Part shown: positions 44,331 to 64,000 of the stretch, in pieces
Layout: every line of letters starts with the position of its first letter
How positions within the stretch are numbered: the stretch's first letter is position 1
Program-made: the position numbers and the translations under genes
Notes under the pieces: model-generated
Told to the model about the DNA's origin: nothing
Database searches by the model: none
Seen by the model: the letters and a program-made list of their open reading frames with translations, nothing else
NCBI RefSeq assembly: GCF_021917145.1
Contig: NC_061064.1
Span: forward strand, 5,596,091 to 5,660,090
Origin: Hypomesus transpacificus
Taxonomy: Eukaryota > Chordata > Actinopteri > Osmeriformes > Osmeridae
Direction of reading: 5' to 3'
Length of the DNA: 64,000 bases

Positions 44331-47300
44331 ATGACTACCATGGAAGTGGGTGAGTGAGATTTGTGTAATGTTTCCTCATAAATGCAAACCATTTTCAGAA
44401 TAATAACATTTCTGGAAGAAAGATGTGCCGTCGTTTTGTTCATTGTCCCACAATATGCCATAAATGCTAGGTTTGGTCGCTAGCTAGTTTGACACGCGCT
44501 AGCTACAAATGTTAGCTGGCTAAGCACAGTGCCCTAGACCTTGATTTTTCTTATGTTATCCAGAGAAAAATGCTATAGCCAGTAACTTAGCAGATACTGT
44601 GCCCAACAAGATACCTGACCATGCTACACAGTGATGCTGATGGAAGGAATGATCGTTGGATTGATGTCCATGGCATTTGTCTTGGTCTGTTTGAGACAAA
44701 TGCATTGCATACTGCACTATAAAAAGTCGTAATTCAATCTGTTAAACATATTTGCGACACGATGTTTGAACAGGAAAATAAGCAACAAAGGCCTAGCCTA
44801 CATCCTTGGACCTGCTGTTAAATTGTTTGCGTGCTGTTGCCTGGTGCAGTGTGTAGTGTATCATTATGTGGTTGTTAACTGTTTTGAGGATAGTGTGGTG
44901 TTATGTGTGTTTGTTCTTCTGATATCGCTTTGGTACCCATTGAGTCCCTGGCTGAGTATTTCTCTGTCTGGCGCAGAACGACAGCGGGGTCGGTACGCAG
45001 CACTGGCCATCGCAGCCGTTGTGATTGTAGTGGGAGTCCCTCTTTGGTGGCGCACCACCGAAACTTACCGTGCCTGGCTGCCTGTGCACCAGATCAACGA
45101 GTTGGCCCAGCTGCAGGTATGTTGTGTAATTATGTGTTCGCATACATTGCTATTCTGTATAACCTCTGTCTAACTTCCACCTCTTGTTCTTTAGCTTCAG
45201 TTGAATGTCGATGTAGAAGTTGTGTTCTCCCGTGGAACCCTGACCCCAGAACAAGGGAAAAAGGTTCCATTAACACAAACACGAGATGAGGAACACACAG
45301 TGGACGGTAAGGGTAACGTACTTGGTGTTTTTGATTGATCAGCAAGCACGCAAAACTTGATTCAATTTAAATAGCTACTTAGGTTTCCATTTCACATCCT
45401 CTAACTTCGACCAAATGTTTCTCTTCTTCCTTTTGCGCCATCTAAGCAAGAACGGAGGAGCATGTTATCGGTATATGTGTATAATGTCTCCTCTCTTCCA
45501 CATGTCTTGTTCTCCCTATAGAAAATACTTCTCTGAGGTACAAGTATGAGACAAAGTACCGAACAGCTACCATCATGGAAGAGGATGCTCTTAACCAGCC
45601 TACTGCTGCAGGTCAGGCCTCCTCAGCCTCAGTTGTCAAACTCAGCCCCCCAGCCCTAACAGCTCCCTCAAGCAAAACCATGCAGATATGACAAAAGGAA
45701 ACAAGCATCTGATGGCTCTATATCTCTCTGTGTCTCTCTCTGTTCCCTCCTTTAGAGGCTGACGTCGCTCTGCACACGCTCAGTGAGAGCCCGTGTGGTT
45801 CCGTGGTGGTGCACGTGATCCCCGAATCCTCCTCGCTACTTCCAGAGGTGAGGACGAGACGTTAGCCTTCGCAAGCGTATACAAAACGGAAGGGGGGGGG
45901 GGGGGGGGGGGGGGGGAAGACAGCGTCCGCGTGTTCATGCCATGGGTGTGTGTCCCTGTCAGGGCGTGAGCGTGTACGTGGGCCGGAGGAGGACCGCCGT
46001 GCTGCGAACGAGCAGCGCTCCGAGAGGGGGCGTGACTCTCAAGGAGGTGCTGGCTGCCCTGGAGCCGCAGGTCACCCAGGTGCTGCACATGATGTCGTTC
46101 AGCCACACTGACATCGCCGTGGCCGTCAGCGACCGAGTCCGCCTCGGCAAAGTCAGCAGGGAGAGTCTGGTAGACAGCATGAGAGCCTTCAAGTCCAGTC
46201 CAGGTCAGTTCACGAGACCGTCACATTTGACCCACTTGAGATGAGAAATGTCCATGGTACTGTGCCATTAGTTCACATGAGATTAGCACATTTTCCCCCC
46301 TTGAGTCGGTTTCTAGCCAGACCACTTCCAGTAGTTTCCTTTCAGGCCAGGCCTGGATATGTTCTACCTTACTACTTCCTTTCCTCTCTTTCATTCTTAT
46401 CCCCCTTTTATATATTTTACCCTCCGTGTCTAACTCCAGGATATGAGATAACCTTCAGCCTGCTAAACCCGGATCCAAAGTCACACCGCCTCCACTGGGA
46501 CATCGAGGGAGCTGTACAGAACTACATCCAGCCCTTGCTCACAAAACTAGCCCCTGTCGCCAACTTCAGCATCGACTCTCAGGTGGTCCCATCTCCATAT
46601 CTCGTCGGACTTGCTGATCAACCACATCTGTGTGGCTGTCAAATATGTAACCGGGTCCCTTCTCATCTGTGTGCCATAGATCCTGTACTACGCAGTGCTG
46701 GGGGTCAACCCTCGCTTTGACGGCAGCTTTAATGCCTACACGCTCAACGCTGAGAGCCTTGCACACGTTATTAACCCTGTGGAGGCCAGACTGGGTGAGA
46801 AGCGCACACGCGCGCACGTAAATATACACGGCCCCAACCGCGAACAGCTTATCGTTTGGGAGAAATAGCCTATGTGCAAGGTTATGCATGTGGACATTGA
46901 GGTGACGTCGTAAAGATAGCGAGGTAGGTGTTTTTCTGTGTCCAGGCTCCAGTGCCGCTTCCTCCTACCCGGTGTTGAACTTCCTGCTGTACGTGCCTGA
47001 TGCCCACCACTCCCCCCTCTACATCCATGGGCACAGGAAACAGGAAGTGCCTTCCAACGCATTCCATTCTCCACGCTGGGGTGGCATCATGGTGAGACGC
47101 TGCCACCTTCTTACGGGGCGGCTGCAACAGCTTGCCACCATGGGCAATCTCGTCATCGCTTTGTTTTGTAGGACAAACTCCTTCTCATCCCATTTTTCTC
47201 TCTGTAGGTGTATAACGTCAACGACCGCTATGGGCCTGGGGCTGAGTTTCCTGTTGATGTCAGCATAGACATGGCCAGGGTCATGGGAGTCTTCCTTGCA

Positions 47301-48075
47301 CAGCTTCGGTCAGTCGAAAAACATACGAGTGTGTGTGTGTGTGTGGAAGTAGATATATTTATCTGTTTGTAAATGCAAATGCCTGTGAGTGTCGGTGTAG
47401 ATATTATTGTGTGCTTGTTTGTTTTTTTTGTGTGTGTAACCTTCCTCTCTCTCTCTCTGTCAGACTAATGCTGGGGGTGCAATCCTCTGCCCCTCCCCCT
47501 GGCTTCCTGGTTGAACCGTGTGGCAGTGCAGGATTGGCAGACTGGGAGCTGGACCGCCTTATGTGGAGTCGTAGTGTGGAAAACGTTGCCACAGCAACGA
47601 CCACCATCACCTCATTGGCACAGCTTCTTGACCAGATTGGCAATATCGTCATCAACGACAACATTGCCCAGCAGGTGTGTGTTTGTGTGTTACAGTACAT
47701 TTGACATCTAATCTAAAGGAAAAGCGATAGGCTTCAAGAAGGTTTTTCTATGGTTTTCGAAGTGACACAATACCTATTGTTGTCCATGTCACCCAGGTGT
47801 CGAGTGCTGTCACGTCCCTGCAGTTGGCTGTGGCTGAGTTGGAGATGGGGAACCTTGGCTTCGCCCTGCAGTACAGCAAGGAGGCCATCTTGGCATCGGA
47901 GAGAGCCTTCTTCGACCCCTCCCTCCTCCACCTCCTCTATTTTCCAGATGACCAGAAGTTTGCCATCTACATCCCCTTATTCCTGCCCATGTGTGTCCCC
48001 ATCTTGCTGTCCTTGCTCAAGATCGCCTCTGAGATCAGACAGAGGCGCAAGGACAAACAGGCGAAGAAAGACTGA
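44331..48075 (+). CDS. pigs: GPI transamidase component PIG-S
   Basis: PIG-S is an ER membrane subunit of the complex that attaches GPI anchors to proteins. Twelve exons: 44331-44349, 44977-45116, 45195-45306, 45522-45611, 45756-45847, 45963-46203, 46440-46582, 46680-46794, 46946-47091, 47208-47308, 47464-47674, 47797-48075. Total 1689 nt (562 aa; human 555). An N-terminal membrane helix ([18 protein letters not shown]) and a C-terminal one ([20 protein letters not shown]) flank a large luminal part. Highly conserved segments are [46 protein letters not shown] and [17 protein letters not shown]. The C-terminus is Lys-rich and cytosolic. Exon 1 codes for only six full codons. A 25-nt G run lies in intron 5. 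Intact. Confidence 0.96.
45892..45916. repeat. 25-nt G run in pigs intron 5
   Basis: A pure G homopolymer begins about 45 nt after the exon 5 donor. Confidence 0.9.
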
Positions 48076-48503
48076 GACACATGCGTACACAGGCATGGAT
48101 ACCCAAACGGCCTATGGCCTTAGTTCACAGACCACTGTGACACCGGTCAGCTAATCTACAGGAATGTAGCCAGGATGAAGTTAAGGAGGCTTGAAACTCA
48201 TCGTACTACGTGGATGAATGGAAACCTCAATGGCCTTGGCTTCATACGATTGTACTTCTGATGTGGTCCCACTGCACTCTAAAGTCACAAGTATAAAAAC
48301 TAGCATCAGGATGGCACTGACAAATTAAGTTTCTACACTTCCAAGCCCATCTCCTTTCTATTTGTTAATACCATTATAGAAAATACCAATGATGGATGCA
48401 CTGTACTACTGTTAAAAGGGATCTTATTTAATGAAGAAATGTTGTCTGACATATTGAAAGATACATAGGGGGTGCTTTTTTACCTTGTTTTAGACTATGT
48501 GAA

Positions 48504-48509
48504 ATTAAA
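48504..48509 (+). terminator. Probable polyadenylation signal of pigs (ATTAAA)
   Basis: ATTAAA lies 430 nt after the pigs stop and is followed by a T-rich stretch. The sequence between stop and signal is plain 3' UTR. Confidence 0.5.
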
Positions 48510-48624
48510 GAACAATACAAGTATATTTTTTCGTAAATGTATTCTTTATTCTAGTGACAGTGTGGTTCGATACCCTTATACACTTAGCTCTAAGACTGTC
48601 GTGATATAGTCTTGATGTTAAGTA

Positions 48625-49606
48625 GGGGAGACCGGGGTTGGTTGGCTACAGGGGTTGGTTGGCACACAGCATTTTTGGGTCGTTTTGAAGGTCACAGAAA
48701 CAAAATTGTAACATCAAAATGTTTGTTTTCTCGACCTGCACTCATCTACTATGTTAAAACATCTGAAAATCACAAACTGTTTTGGTGAGGGTAACATTTC
48801 ACTTTTATAGTATCAAAAGTAAAAAAGTGGTCTGTGGACTGAATTTATTATAAAACTGTGTCAGCTAAAGATATTTAAAACATGTTACATGTAGTTAATA
48901 GACATAGGAATCAGCTACATTTTCATTTAAAATTTGAAAGTTTGTGATGAGTGATGGTAGATAGCCAACATAATTTAATCACAAAATTGGGTTAAATTTG
49001 AGCGGGGTTGGTTGGCACAGTGATTTTGAAGATATAGGAATTTAATCAAAAAGTGCTAAAACATGTATTATAAGTTTGATGGGGGAGAGGGGCTACTAAG
49101 AGGGCTACTGTTAGGCTACTGTTGGGGTTATTATCCCTTTTAAATGTTGTCTAATAAGAATGTTGTTGTCAACATTCCGTTCTTCAGTCTTTTTGCCTGA
49201 TTCTGAGGATTAGGCATAGGTTTAGGTTTAATACATACATTCCTTCTAATAAATTGCATAAAACATGTTATAGAATGATTAATTGGTTACACTCTTTTAT
49301 TAAATGTTCAAATTGTTTCTATTGCTTGCTTCATTTTGTGTAACTATAGCATTTTAACATTGTGCCAACCAACCCCATATTGTGTGCCAACCAACCCCGT
49401 GATGGGGCTGGTTGGCACAAATGCACAACATGATTTAAATCTCAAATCACCACATTTAAAACAAATATTTGTGTACTTGTAAACGTATTTAATTATGGCT
49501 TAGACCATAACGTTTCATTTGCTGCTGGTTAGAATATTCTATCATAAATTATGCCAGAGAAATATGGCAGTCAGTGAAAAGTGTGCCAACCAACCCCGGT
49601 CTCCCC
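48625..49606. mobile_element. TA-flanked non-autonomous element with GGTTGGTTGGC termini
   Basis: It has perfect 22-bp terminal inverted repeats beginning ggggaccgg-type text (ggggagaccggggttggttg, then gc) and is flanked by TA at 48623-48624 and 49607-49608. The core ggggttggttggcaca recurs internally near 48650 and 49003 and inverted near 49365-49400. The rest is AT-rich with no ORF. Length 982 bp. TA duplication suggests Tc1/mariner-type mobilisation. Confidence 0.82.
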
Positions 49607-49950
49607 TACCTATTATTTAGTAAATGCACGGACAGCAATACGCTGCTTTCGGAAAACAATTAGAAAATTCGCGTTCTACATTTTGCATGATGTTTTGAAG
49701 CGCACCTTGACCTTAACGTCCGCCGCCTTGTTTTCAGAACGGAAGCTGGCCGGTTTTCCAACTTAGTTAATGGACTGAAGTGTACCGGACAGTTTTCACA
49801 CCCCAAATTTTAGAAGATAATTGTGTTTGGATGGTTAACAGTGATATTGGTGACCGTTTAATATCTTAAAATCGGCCATCATCTAGGTTTGTTGATTTGT
49901 TCGTACACACCTTTGCAGTGAAATTTCTTATTTGTGATCGATTCGGAGGA

Positions 49951-51294
49951 ATGTCTGGAGGAGTCATTCAAGGCCCAGCGGGTAATAACGACTGTCGGAT
50001 TTACGTGGGCAACTTTCCCCCAGATATTCGTACCAAGGATGTCGAAGATGTTTTCTATAAATACGGGGCCATACGCGACATTGATCTGAAAAACCGAAGA
50101 GAAGGACCGCCGTTTGCCTTTGTTGAATTTGAAGATCCTCGTGGCGTTGTTTAGTATGAATGGTAGTTAGCTAAACAGCCTGTACTGTCTGGGCTTCACC
50201 AGCCCTTAGCAAGCATACTGTACACATTCGCTATGACATTCATGGGGCTCTGGGCACATTCTTTTACGAATTAGCAAGGGTAGTACCTTTCAAATAACTT
50301 TGGTTGGGGGATATAACTACTACTTGTCAAAACGTTTATGGGCCGTTGTTTTTATTGAGTGCTTAATGTCCCTGCTTTGGCCTTGTACGTTACAAACCGT
50401 GTTTTACCAACTTATGTCGACTGTTTGTTTTAATAAGGGATGCAGAGGGCGCTGTCTGTGGTCGTGACAGCTACGACTATGATGGCTATCGCCTGCGTGT
50501 GGAGTTTCCACGAAGCGGGCGTGGGGGTGGGAGAGGAGGTGGCGGAGGTATTGGAGCTCCACGGGGAAGGTATGGCCCACCCTCACGCCGCTCCGAGTAC
50601 AGGATCATTGTCTCAGGTTAGTGAGTGAGTCACTCGTATTGTTGCGTTGCCAGTCGTACAGTATGTAGGTCAACAGTTGTATCTATTGTGTGTGCTCCCA
50701 CACCCTAGGCCTCCCACCCAGTGGATAATGGCAGGACCTGAAGAACTACATGCAAGAGGCAGGTGATGTATGTACGCTGACGTGGTCCGTGATGGCACCG
50801 GCGTGGTGGAGTTTGTACTCAAGGAAGACATGACCTACGCCGTCCGCAAGTTGGATAACACTAAGTTCTCATGAAGCTCTCATGAAGAAGGTTTGGGTGA
50901 CGGATATGGGATAATGGCTGCACACAAGGAAATAGCTATGGAATTTGGAAGGTTTACCAGGGTAAGTCTTGGAAAGTCATACTGCGAGGGTGGGGGAGAA
51001 GTGGATGAATTAGGGAAGGGAAAATATAACTGACCCCGTAAGTGCTTTTCTTCTATTCGGAAGCGGCTTGTGTGTAGAAATTCAGTGCTTTGGGTTTGTT
51101 TCTTAAATAGTAGCTGTTTGTGTGTCTCCGTGTGCATCTAGGGAGAGACAGCCTACATCCGTGTGAAGGTGGACGGGCCCCGTAGCCCTAGCTATGGCCA
51201 CTCGCACTCCCGCAGTCACAGCAACAGCCGGTCCCGGAGTTACTTGCCGCGCCGAACTCGAGGTTCCCCAAACTACTCTCGCTCACGCACCTAG
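49951..51294 (+). pseudogene. srsf1: Broken srsf1-like splicing factor copy
   Basis: Four exon remnants (about 49951-50140, 50438-50616, 50709-50890, 51142-51294) follow the SRSF1 gene structure, so this is not a processed copy. RRM1 is intact ([29 protein letters not shown]), followed by the Gly/Arg linker. Lesions: the exon 1 donor is out of frame with exon 2 by one base; a TAA replaces the serine codon of the signature SWQDLK in RRM2; one T is missing in the CYADV region; a short duplication with TGA sits at the exon 3 end; the RS domain has lost most Arg-Ser pairs ([14 protein letters not shown]). Neighbouring dynll2 matches the human SRSF1-DYNLL2 linkage. If translated it would give an RRM1-only protein. 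Confidence 0.8.
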
Positions 51295-53396
51295 GCCCTC
51301 AACCAGCTCTTCTCCGAGATGCTTACAGCACCTATCCAGACCCAGGATCTGGCCTCCTCTAGCCCTGTGTGGTCTGAGACTTCCCACTCACTGATCAGTT
51401 TGACGTCAGCTGTGACTCACTCTGCCCCCTGGTGGGCCGTCAGCTGTATTACTCTTCCAGTTCATCCTCCTGATTCGTCTTCTCTTTCCTCTCACCCTGT
51501 TTGTCGAACTTTTGTTGTTGTCCCTCCCACCCCCTTTCTTTCCCATAACCCCCTCTCCTCCCCTCTCCTCACTCCCCTTTCCATCACCCCGCGTTTCACC
51601 CTCTAACTCATCTCTACAAACACTGCTGTGTCATTCTGACTGGTAACTCTCCCCTCTCTCTCCTCGTTTGAACCCAGTGGAAATGGGACAAGCAGCCTCG
51701 GTGCTTCCATCGTTGTCTGGTCTTGTGCTAACGCATGTTGTTCGGCAGGGATGGGTTTGTGAATGGTTTTTCGGGGAGGGAGGATACCTGTTGTTTTTCT
51801 GGGAGTGTTTACTTGTGTGAACTGTTGTACTTTCACCTTCTCGTGTGTCTTTCTGTAGAATTCAGAGGAGCAGGATGGGATGGAAACACAGGAAACAGGA
51901 AAAGTCATATTAGGAAAACTGGAGTCCACTTTTTAGTTTTCAGCATTGTATTTTCACTAGGAGCTGATGATAGTTTGGTGTCCTTTTTCTCTAAAGTAAT
52001 CTATTCTATGGCACCTAGTTGATCACTCTTTGAAGCATGCATTTGTACACAGCAAAAGCTCCTTCTTTTGCGTGGGTGTGATTCTAACTTGTTGCCTCCT
52101 TCTGTTTGGTTCTGCTGGTATTCTGAAGGTTTGGATTGGGCTCACTGTCTCCCCATCCCGGAGCCGGATCAGTGGATCAGGATTCAGGATTAGGTTTAAG
52201 GATGGATACATGGAGCAGGAGCGTGGGAGCATTTTACAGGGAGAAGATCCCAACCCTCTGGGCCAGCCCCCCCAACCCTGTCCCCTACCAACCAAACTGG
52301 AATCATTAAGTTAAAATAACTAATCTAATTGGCACTCAAACATACCAAATTCCTTTTTCATTTGCTTTCATTTTGGTAGAACCTCAGATTTGCTCCCCGA
52401 CGGGATCTTGATCGGCCATCTTTTCTTTTTGTCTGATATATCTTCTTTTCATAATTATAAAAAAGTGGAGCAAAGTCTGGAGCAAAAGCAAGGGGGCGTG
52501 CTCCGAGGCACAGGATGGACCCGCGCGCCTAAGGAGTGGTAACGAGGGTTAACGAGGGGAATTCTAACATGGATGGTGGGAGGGAGGGAAGGAAGGCACC
52601 AGAGGGTGAGATGTCGTAATGATGGTTTGCGAGTTCAGTTTTAGTTCACATACTCACATGGTTTGCAGTGTTTGTGCCTCTCCTAAATAAATACCCATTT
52701 GCACAGCAGTATGAATTCTTTCATTGTATTCACTTATTTGTGCCAGTGTTTTACTCTAATTACCACATTTTACTACATTTTAGAAATAGAACATAGTTCA
52801 GCATCAGACAAGGTTATCAAATCATATCACATAACTTAGGTTTACCTGAAGAATGACACATGTATTTACTTAAATGTTGTACAATCATTAAAAGGCCTTG
52901 CTTGATTCAAATGATCCACTCCTACTGATAATGTATTACCACGCAAGTCAGCTATCATTAGGTGTTGTCCCCCAAAGACTTGGATTGGTCAGTGATAAAA
53001 AACCTGTATAATTCTAAATTTAGTGGGACTGATTTCACCATCTCAACCAGAAAACCAGATATTTAACGCACACTAACACAAGGCTTCATGGATCGCACCG
53101 TTCTCTACGCCACTTTATTCATCAGTGATATACCTTTGCTGTGCATATAATCAAGAGTCACAAAGATCAAACAATCATCATTCAGCAGCCAGTCGGATGC
53201 ATAGTAAGACGAAGCAGTTTGAGTTTAGCATCAATCAGCTTCCCAGCGGAGCTGCACAGCATTGTGGGTGGAAATAAGATGCAGGCAATGGCATGCTAGT
53301 GGAAAACGCTTGTAGCGACCGGGTGGAAGTCGTGATCGAGCCAATAAGAGAGTCGGTGCAATGCGGGGGGCGGACCAAGTAAGAACGTGGCAAGTA
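51295..53396. other. srsf1-like 3' region and intergenic DNA
   Basis: The ~1.4 kb after the TAG reads like a retained SRSF1-type 3' UTR, ending at AATAAA 52686-52691. From about 52700 to 53396 there is AT-rich intergenic DNA with no recognised gene. Confidence 0.5.
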
Positions 53397-53544
53397 ACCG
53401 CATATGAGCGACAAACAGTGGTCTATCATTCGTAGCGTAGAGGATACACACACACGCAGAACTTTGGTTTAAAAAAAAACGGGAAGAGTTATTTGAGTGA
53501 ATAAAGTCATTTGTAGTACAAAATCGAAGTCAGACAATAAACAG
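53397..53544 (+). promoter_or_regulatory. Possible dynll2 non-coding first exon
   Basis: The sequence ends in a strong donor (aaacag, gtgagc at 53545), located 1.4 kb before the dynll2 coding exon, whose own 5' edge is an acceptor (ctcag at 54919). LC8 genes normally have an untranslated first exon. The exact start is unknown. Confidence 0.45.
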
Positions 53545-54924
53545 GTGAGCTACCATTTTCTAATGTCAGTCTGTCATAATCATGGAAGATGCATTAGCAG
53601 CATCTCCTGCGTTCAAGTTCTAAGATGTGCGCAATCGGAACTCCAGTCACTGTTCTACTCGGTGTGTATGTGTAATGTCCAGACTATGCCTATGCAGTCT
53701 ATTTCTAAATATAAGCCATGACAAACACGTAAGATGTAGTTAGTCATTACAATGATAGTGTAGGTTACAATTGCAAAAGCAATGCCCAGAAATATCGTTA
53801 ACAGAATTGGGTGATTAGGAAGTGTCGCCGCGCGGTCATTCAACACCTAGCAGATGTTTCAATGTAGATAGGCTACAACGTTGCTGAATCCATTTTTAAC
53901 TGCGCTCTCGAAGCACAGCCTGTCTTCAAGGACAGAGACGAAATTAATTCCGCTGTCATCATAAAAAAAATCTGATGAGTAACATTTTAACCGCAGAAAG
54001 TTATTCTTATTAACTCGAACGTCACTGCCGGCAACATAGATAAACGCAGGTGATTTTCAGGACTACAGGTGTTGTATAGGGGAGACAGGTGATCACCTAG
54101 TCAGATCACTGCCTCCTAAGGCTGATCACACTGTGCTTTGTGCGTAGTTTGTGATTCATGTTATAGACATAAAGGTTTGTGGATTATTTTAGTTTATTGC
54201 TGTTCCAAAGGCAAAGCCTAGTGAAGCCTTTTTGGTTTAGTCACAGAGTAGGCCATTTGGACATCATCGACGTCCATGTTGCCATTCCACGAGTTGAAAA
54301 CCAGTCCAATACAGTTTGTTCTTGTAATTGGATATCAGTTGGTGTCTATAGATTATGGATTCAACCTAATTGCATGAATTAATGCGGTATTCCTCTTGCA
54401 TCTTATTCAGCCTGGGATTGCTGTTCATCATGGACAGAGGCCAGATTGCTCTCTGTCAGAGCAAGGTGATAAAGTGTTGGTTGGCAGGAGATGGATAACT
54501 GAGCTGTTTGGCTTAGAGCTGCAGACTGCAGAGATCAGGAATGAGAAAGTCAGGAATTAGAACAACACTGCTCAAACTACTTCAACCTCTCGTCTTGTGT
54601 CCTGTGGTGTGTTGTTGTTACTGGTTCTGCAATTTGCCAGCAGCCCTCCCACATGAAGCAACATGGGGGTCACCATTTGTTAGAGTTTTTTGGGAGGGTT
54701 GTGGCTGCTGACTCTTCTACATTCCCTGCAATGGAGACCAATGCCTATGAGACACAGCACCAACACCAGAGACATGTTTTGGTTTATCACAGTAATTCAG
54801 TGAAACCACATGTGATTTACAAGGGACTGAAGTAGAAGCTGACAGTCTGGACACTGCAGTATGTGACCGCTTTAATCAGGCCTTGCTTGGAGTTCAAATT
54901 TGTGTATGTCTGTTCTCAGCCATC

Positions 54925-55334
<410 letters not shown>

Positions 55335-56212
55335 GCCCCCCCCACCCCCCCACCCCCACCCCAGATAGCCTAACCTACCCCCCCCCCCCTTCCCCCTTAC
55401 CTTATTTACCCCTTATTGTGACTCCCCTGAACCACATTACCACCGACAGTGAAAGGGGCTTCGCTCTTCAACTGGACTGTGATACACAGATGGCTGAGGT
55501 CATTCTTACTTACTCGCTCACACACGTGTATACACATACACACACAATACACAAACAAACGCCTTGCCCCCAACAATTGCATCCACACACTAGCTCAAAC
55601 ACAGACTAACTCATACTCTACAAATGTTCTAGATTATTCTTAAGACCTGGCTGTGCACTGATGCATGGACCGTGTACATTACTTCATGTGTATATGTTGC
55701 AGTATGATAAACATGCTTGTCATGGAGTTGCCTAAGATGACTCAGCAACAGGATATTTTTGTTTATTATGCTTTTTTTATTTTCTGTTTGATTTAATGTT
55801 ATTAAAGATGTTGTACAAAATGCTTTGACTGTTGCTTAAACATTATTAATAAAGAGTAGAATACTTTATTTCAAAGTAATATTGCCTCCTGTCTTTAAAG
55901 TTAATGTCTCTTGGCTGTGTAATATTTGTCAGATAATTGGCACCATCCATCCATAATATAATGTATCTTTCTTTTCATGAGAATGTGAAGGAAAGGGCAC
56001 CATCAGTCCAAATAATTTTGTTCTAATATCGCACCACGCTGTTCAAAAATGCCATAGGCCCTAAAAAATCACACAACGAAGTTATAATTAAATAAACGAT
56101 CTGATGAGTGGTAGAGAGCGACGACCATTGCGCAGAAGAGGAAATAACCTCCGTTTGACCCCGGATGTTGATGTGAGTTACCATAGTAGTGACTGCATTT
56201 AAGTAGACTAAG
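55335..56212. other. dynll2 3' UTR and heatr6 promoter interval
   Basis: The dynll2 3' UTR runs to AATAAA at 55848-55853 (an earlier ATTAAA is at 55801). Only about 350 bp then separate it from the heatr6 ATG, so the heatr6 promoter must be compact. No TATA box was noticed. Confidence 0.6.

Positions 56213-64000
<7,788 letters not shown>

Noticed and set aside
54653-54835. Short ORF upstream of dynll2
   Set aside because: 60 codons with no homology that I recognise, in the first intron, with no splice-site support.

Overview
This window is vertebrate nuclear DNA, almost certainly from a teleost fish. Genes have many short exons with GT/AG introns, dinucleotide microsatellites are abundant, and the repeats are fish-type (hAT elements and their deletion derivatives, Tc1/mariner-like MITEs, a tRNA-derived SINE, a degraded LINE). 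There are no operons, CRISPR arrays or prokaryotic features. The exact species cannot be told from sequence reading alone; the SINE tail is familiar from several lower teleosts.

Layout. (1) 3.5-15.1 kb, minus strand: a complete 19-exon multicopper ferroxidase of the hephaestin-like 1/ceruloplasmin family (about 1085 aa). Its last two exons lie in a ~1.46-kb near-identical direct duplication (1-1459 and 2599-4054), so a spare terminal exon pair sits at 862-1136. (2) 15.1-17.25 kb: intergenic, with a decayed LINE. (3) 17.25-22.67 kb, plus: tmem135, 15 exons. (4) 25.3-32.0 kb, plus: rskr (SgK494-like kinase), 13 exons. (5) 33-40 kb, plus: aldoc (aldolase C) with a probable non-coding first exon. 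(6) 40.24-44.0 kb: a nested transposon, in which a near-palindromic ~3-kb element with 6-bp target duplications interrupts the BED-finger remnant of a hAT element that has its own perfect 8-bp duplication. (7) 44.3-48.1 kb, plus: pigs, 12 exons. (8) 48.6-49.6 kb: a TA-flanked non-autonomous DNA element. (9) 49.95-51.3 kb, plus: an intron-containing srsf1 copy with several disabling lesions. (10) 54.9-55.3 kb, plus: dynll2 (LC8 dynein light chain). (11) 56.2 kb to the window end, plus: heatr6, 5' part, carrying an antisense hAT transposase gene (GTF2IRD2/ZBED5-like) in intron 13 beside a SINE.

As I recall the human map, the genes combine material from 11q (HEPHL1, TMEM135) with material from 17q (RSKR-ALDOC-PIGS, SRSF1-DYNLL2, HEATR6), so a rearrangement junction lies between tmem135 and rskr. 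The genes are functionally unrelated: iron oxidation, peroxisome/mitochondrial lipid biology, a kinase, glycolysis, GPI-anchor attachment, splicing, dynein cargo binding and a HEAT-repeat protein.

Exon coordinates were read by hand from splice signals. Summed exon lengths divide by three for hephl1, tmem135, rskr, aldoc and pigs, and phases agree throughout the readable part of heatr6. The most unusual objects are the palindromic element at 40719-43706, the duplicated terminal exons of the ferroxidase gene, the broken srsf1 copy, and a 91-base pure C run in tmem135 intron 5.
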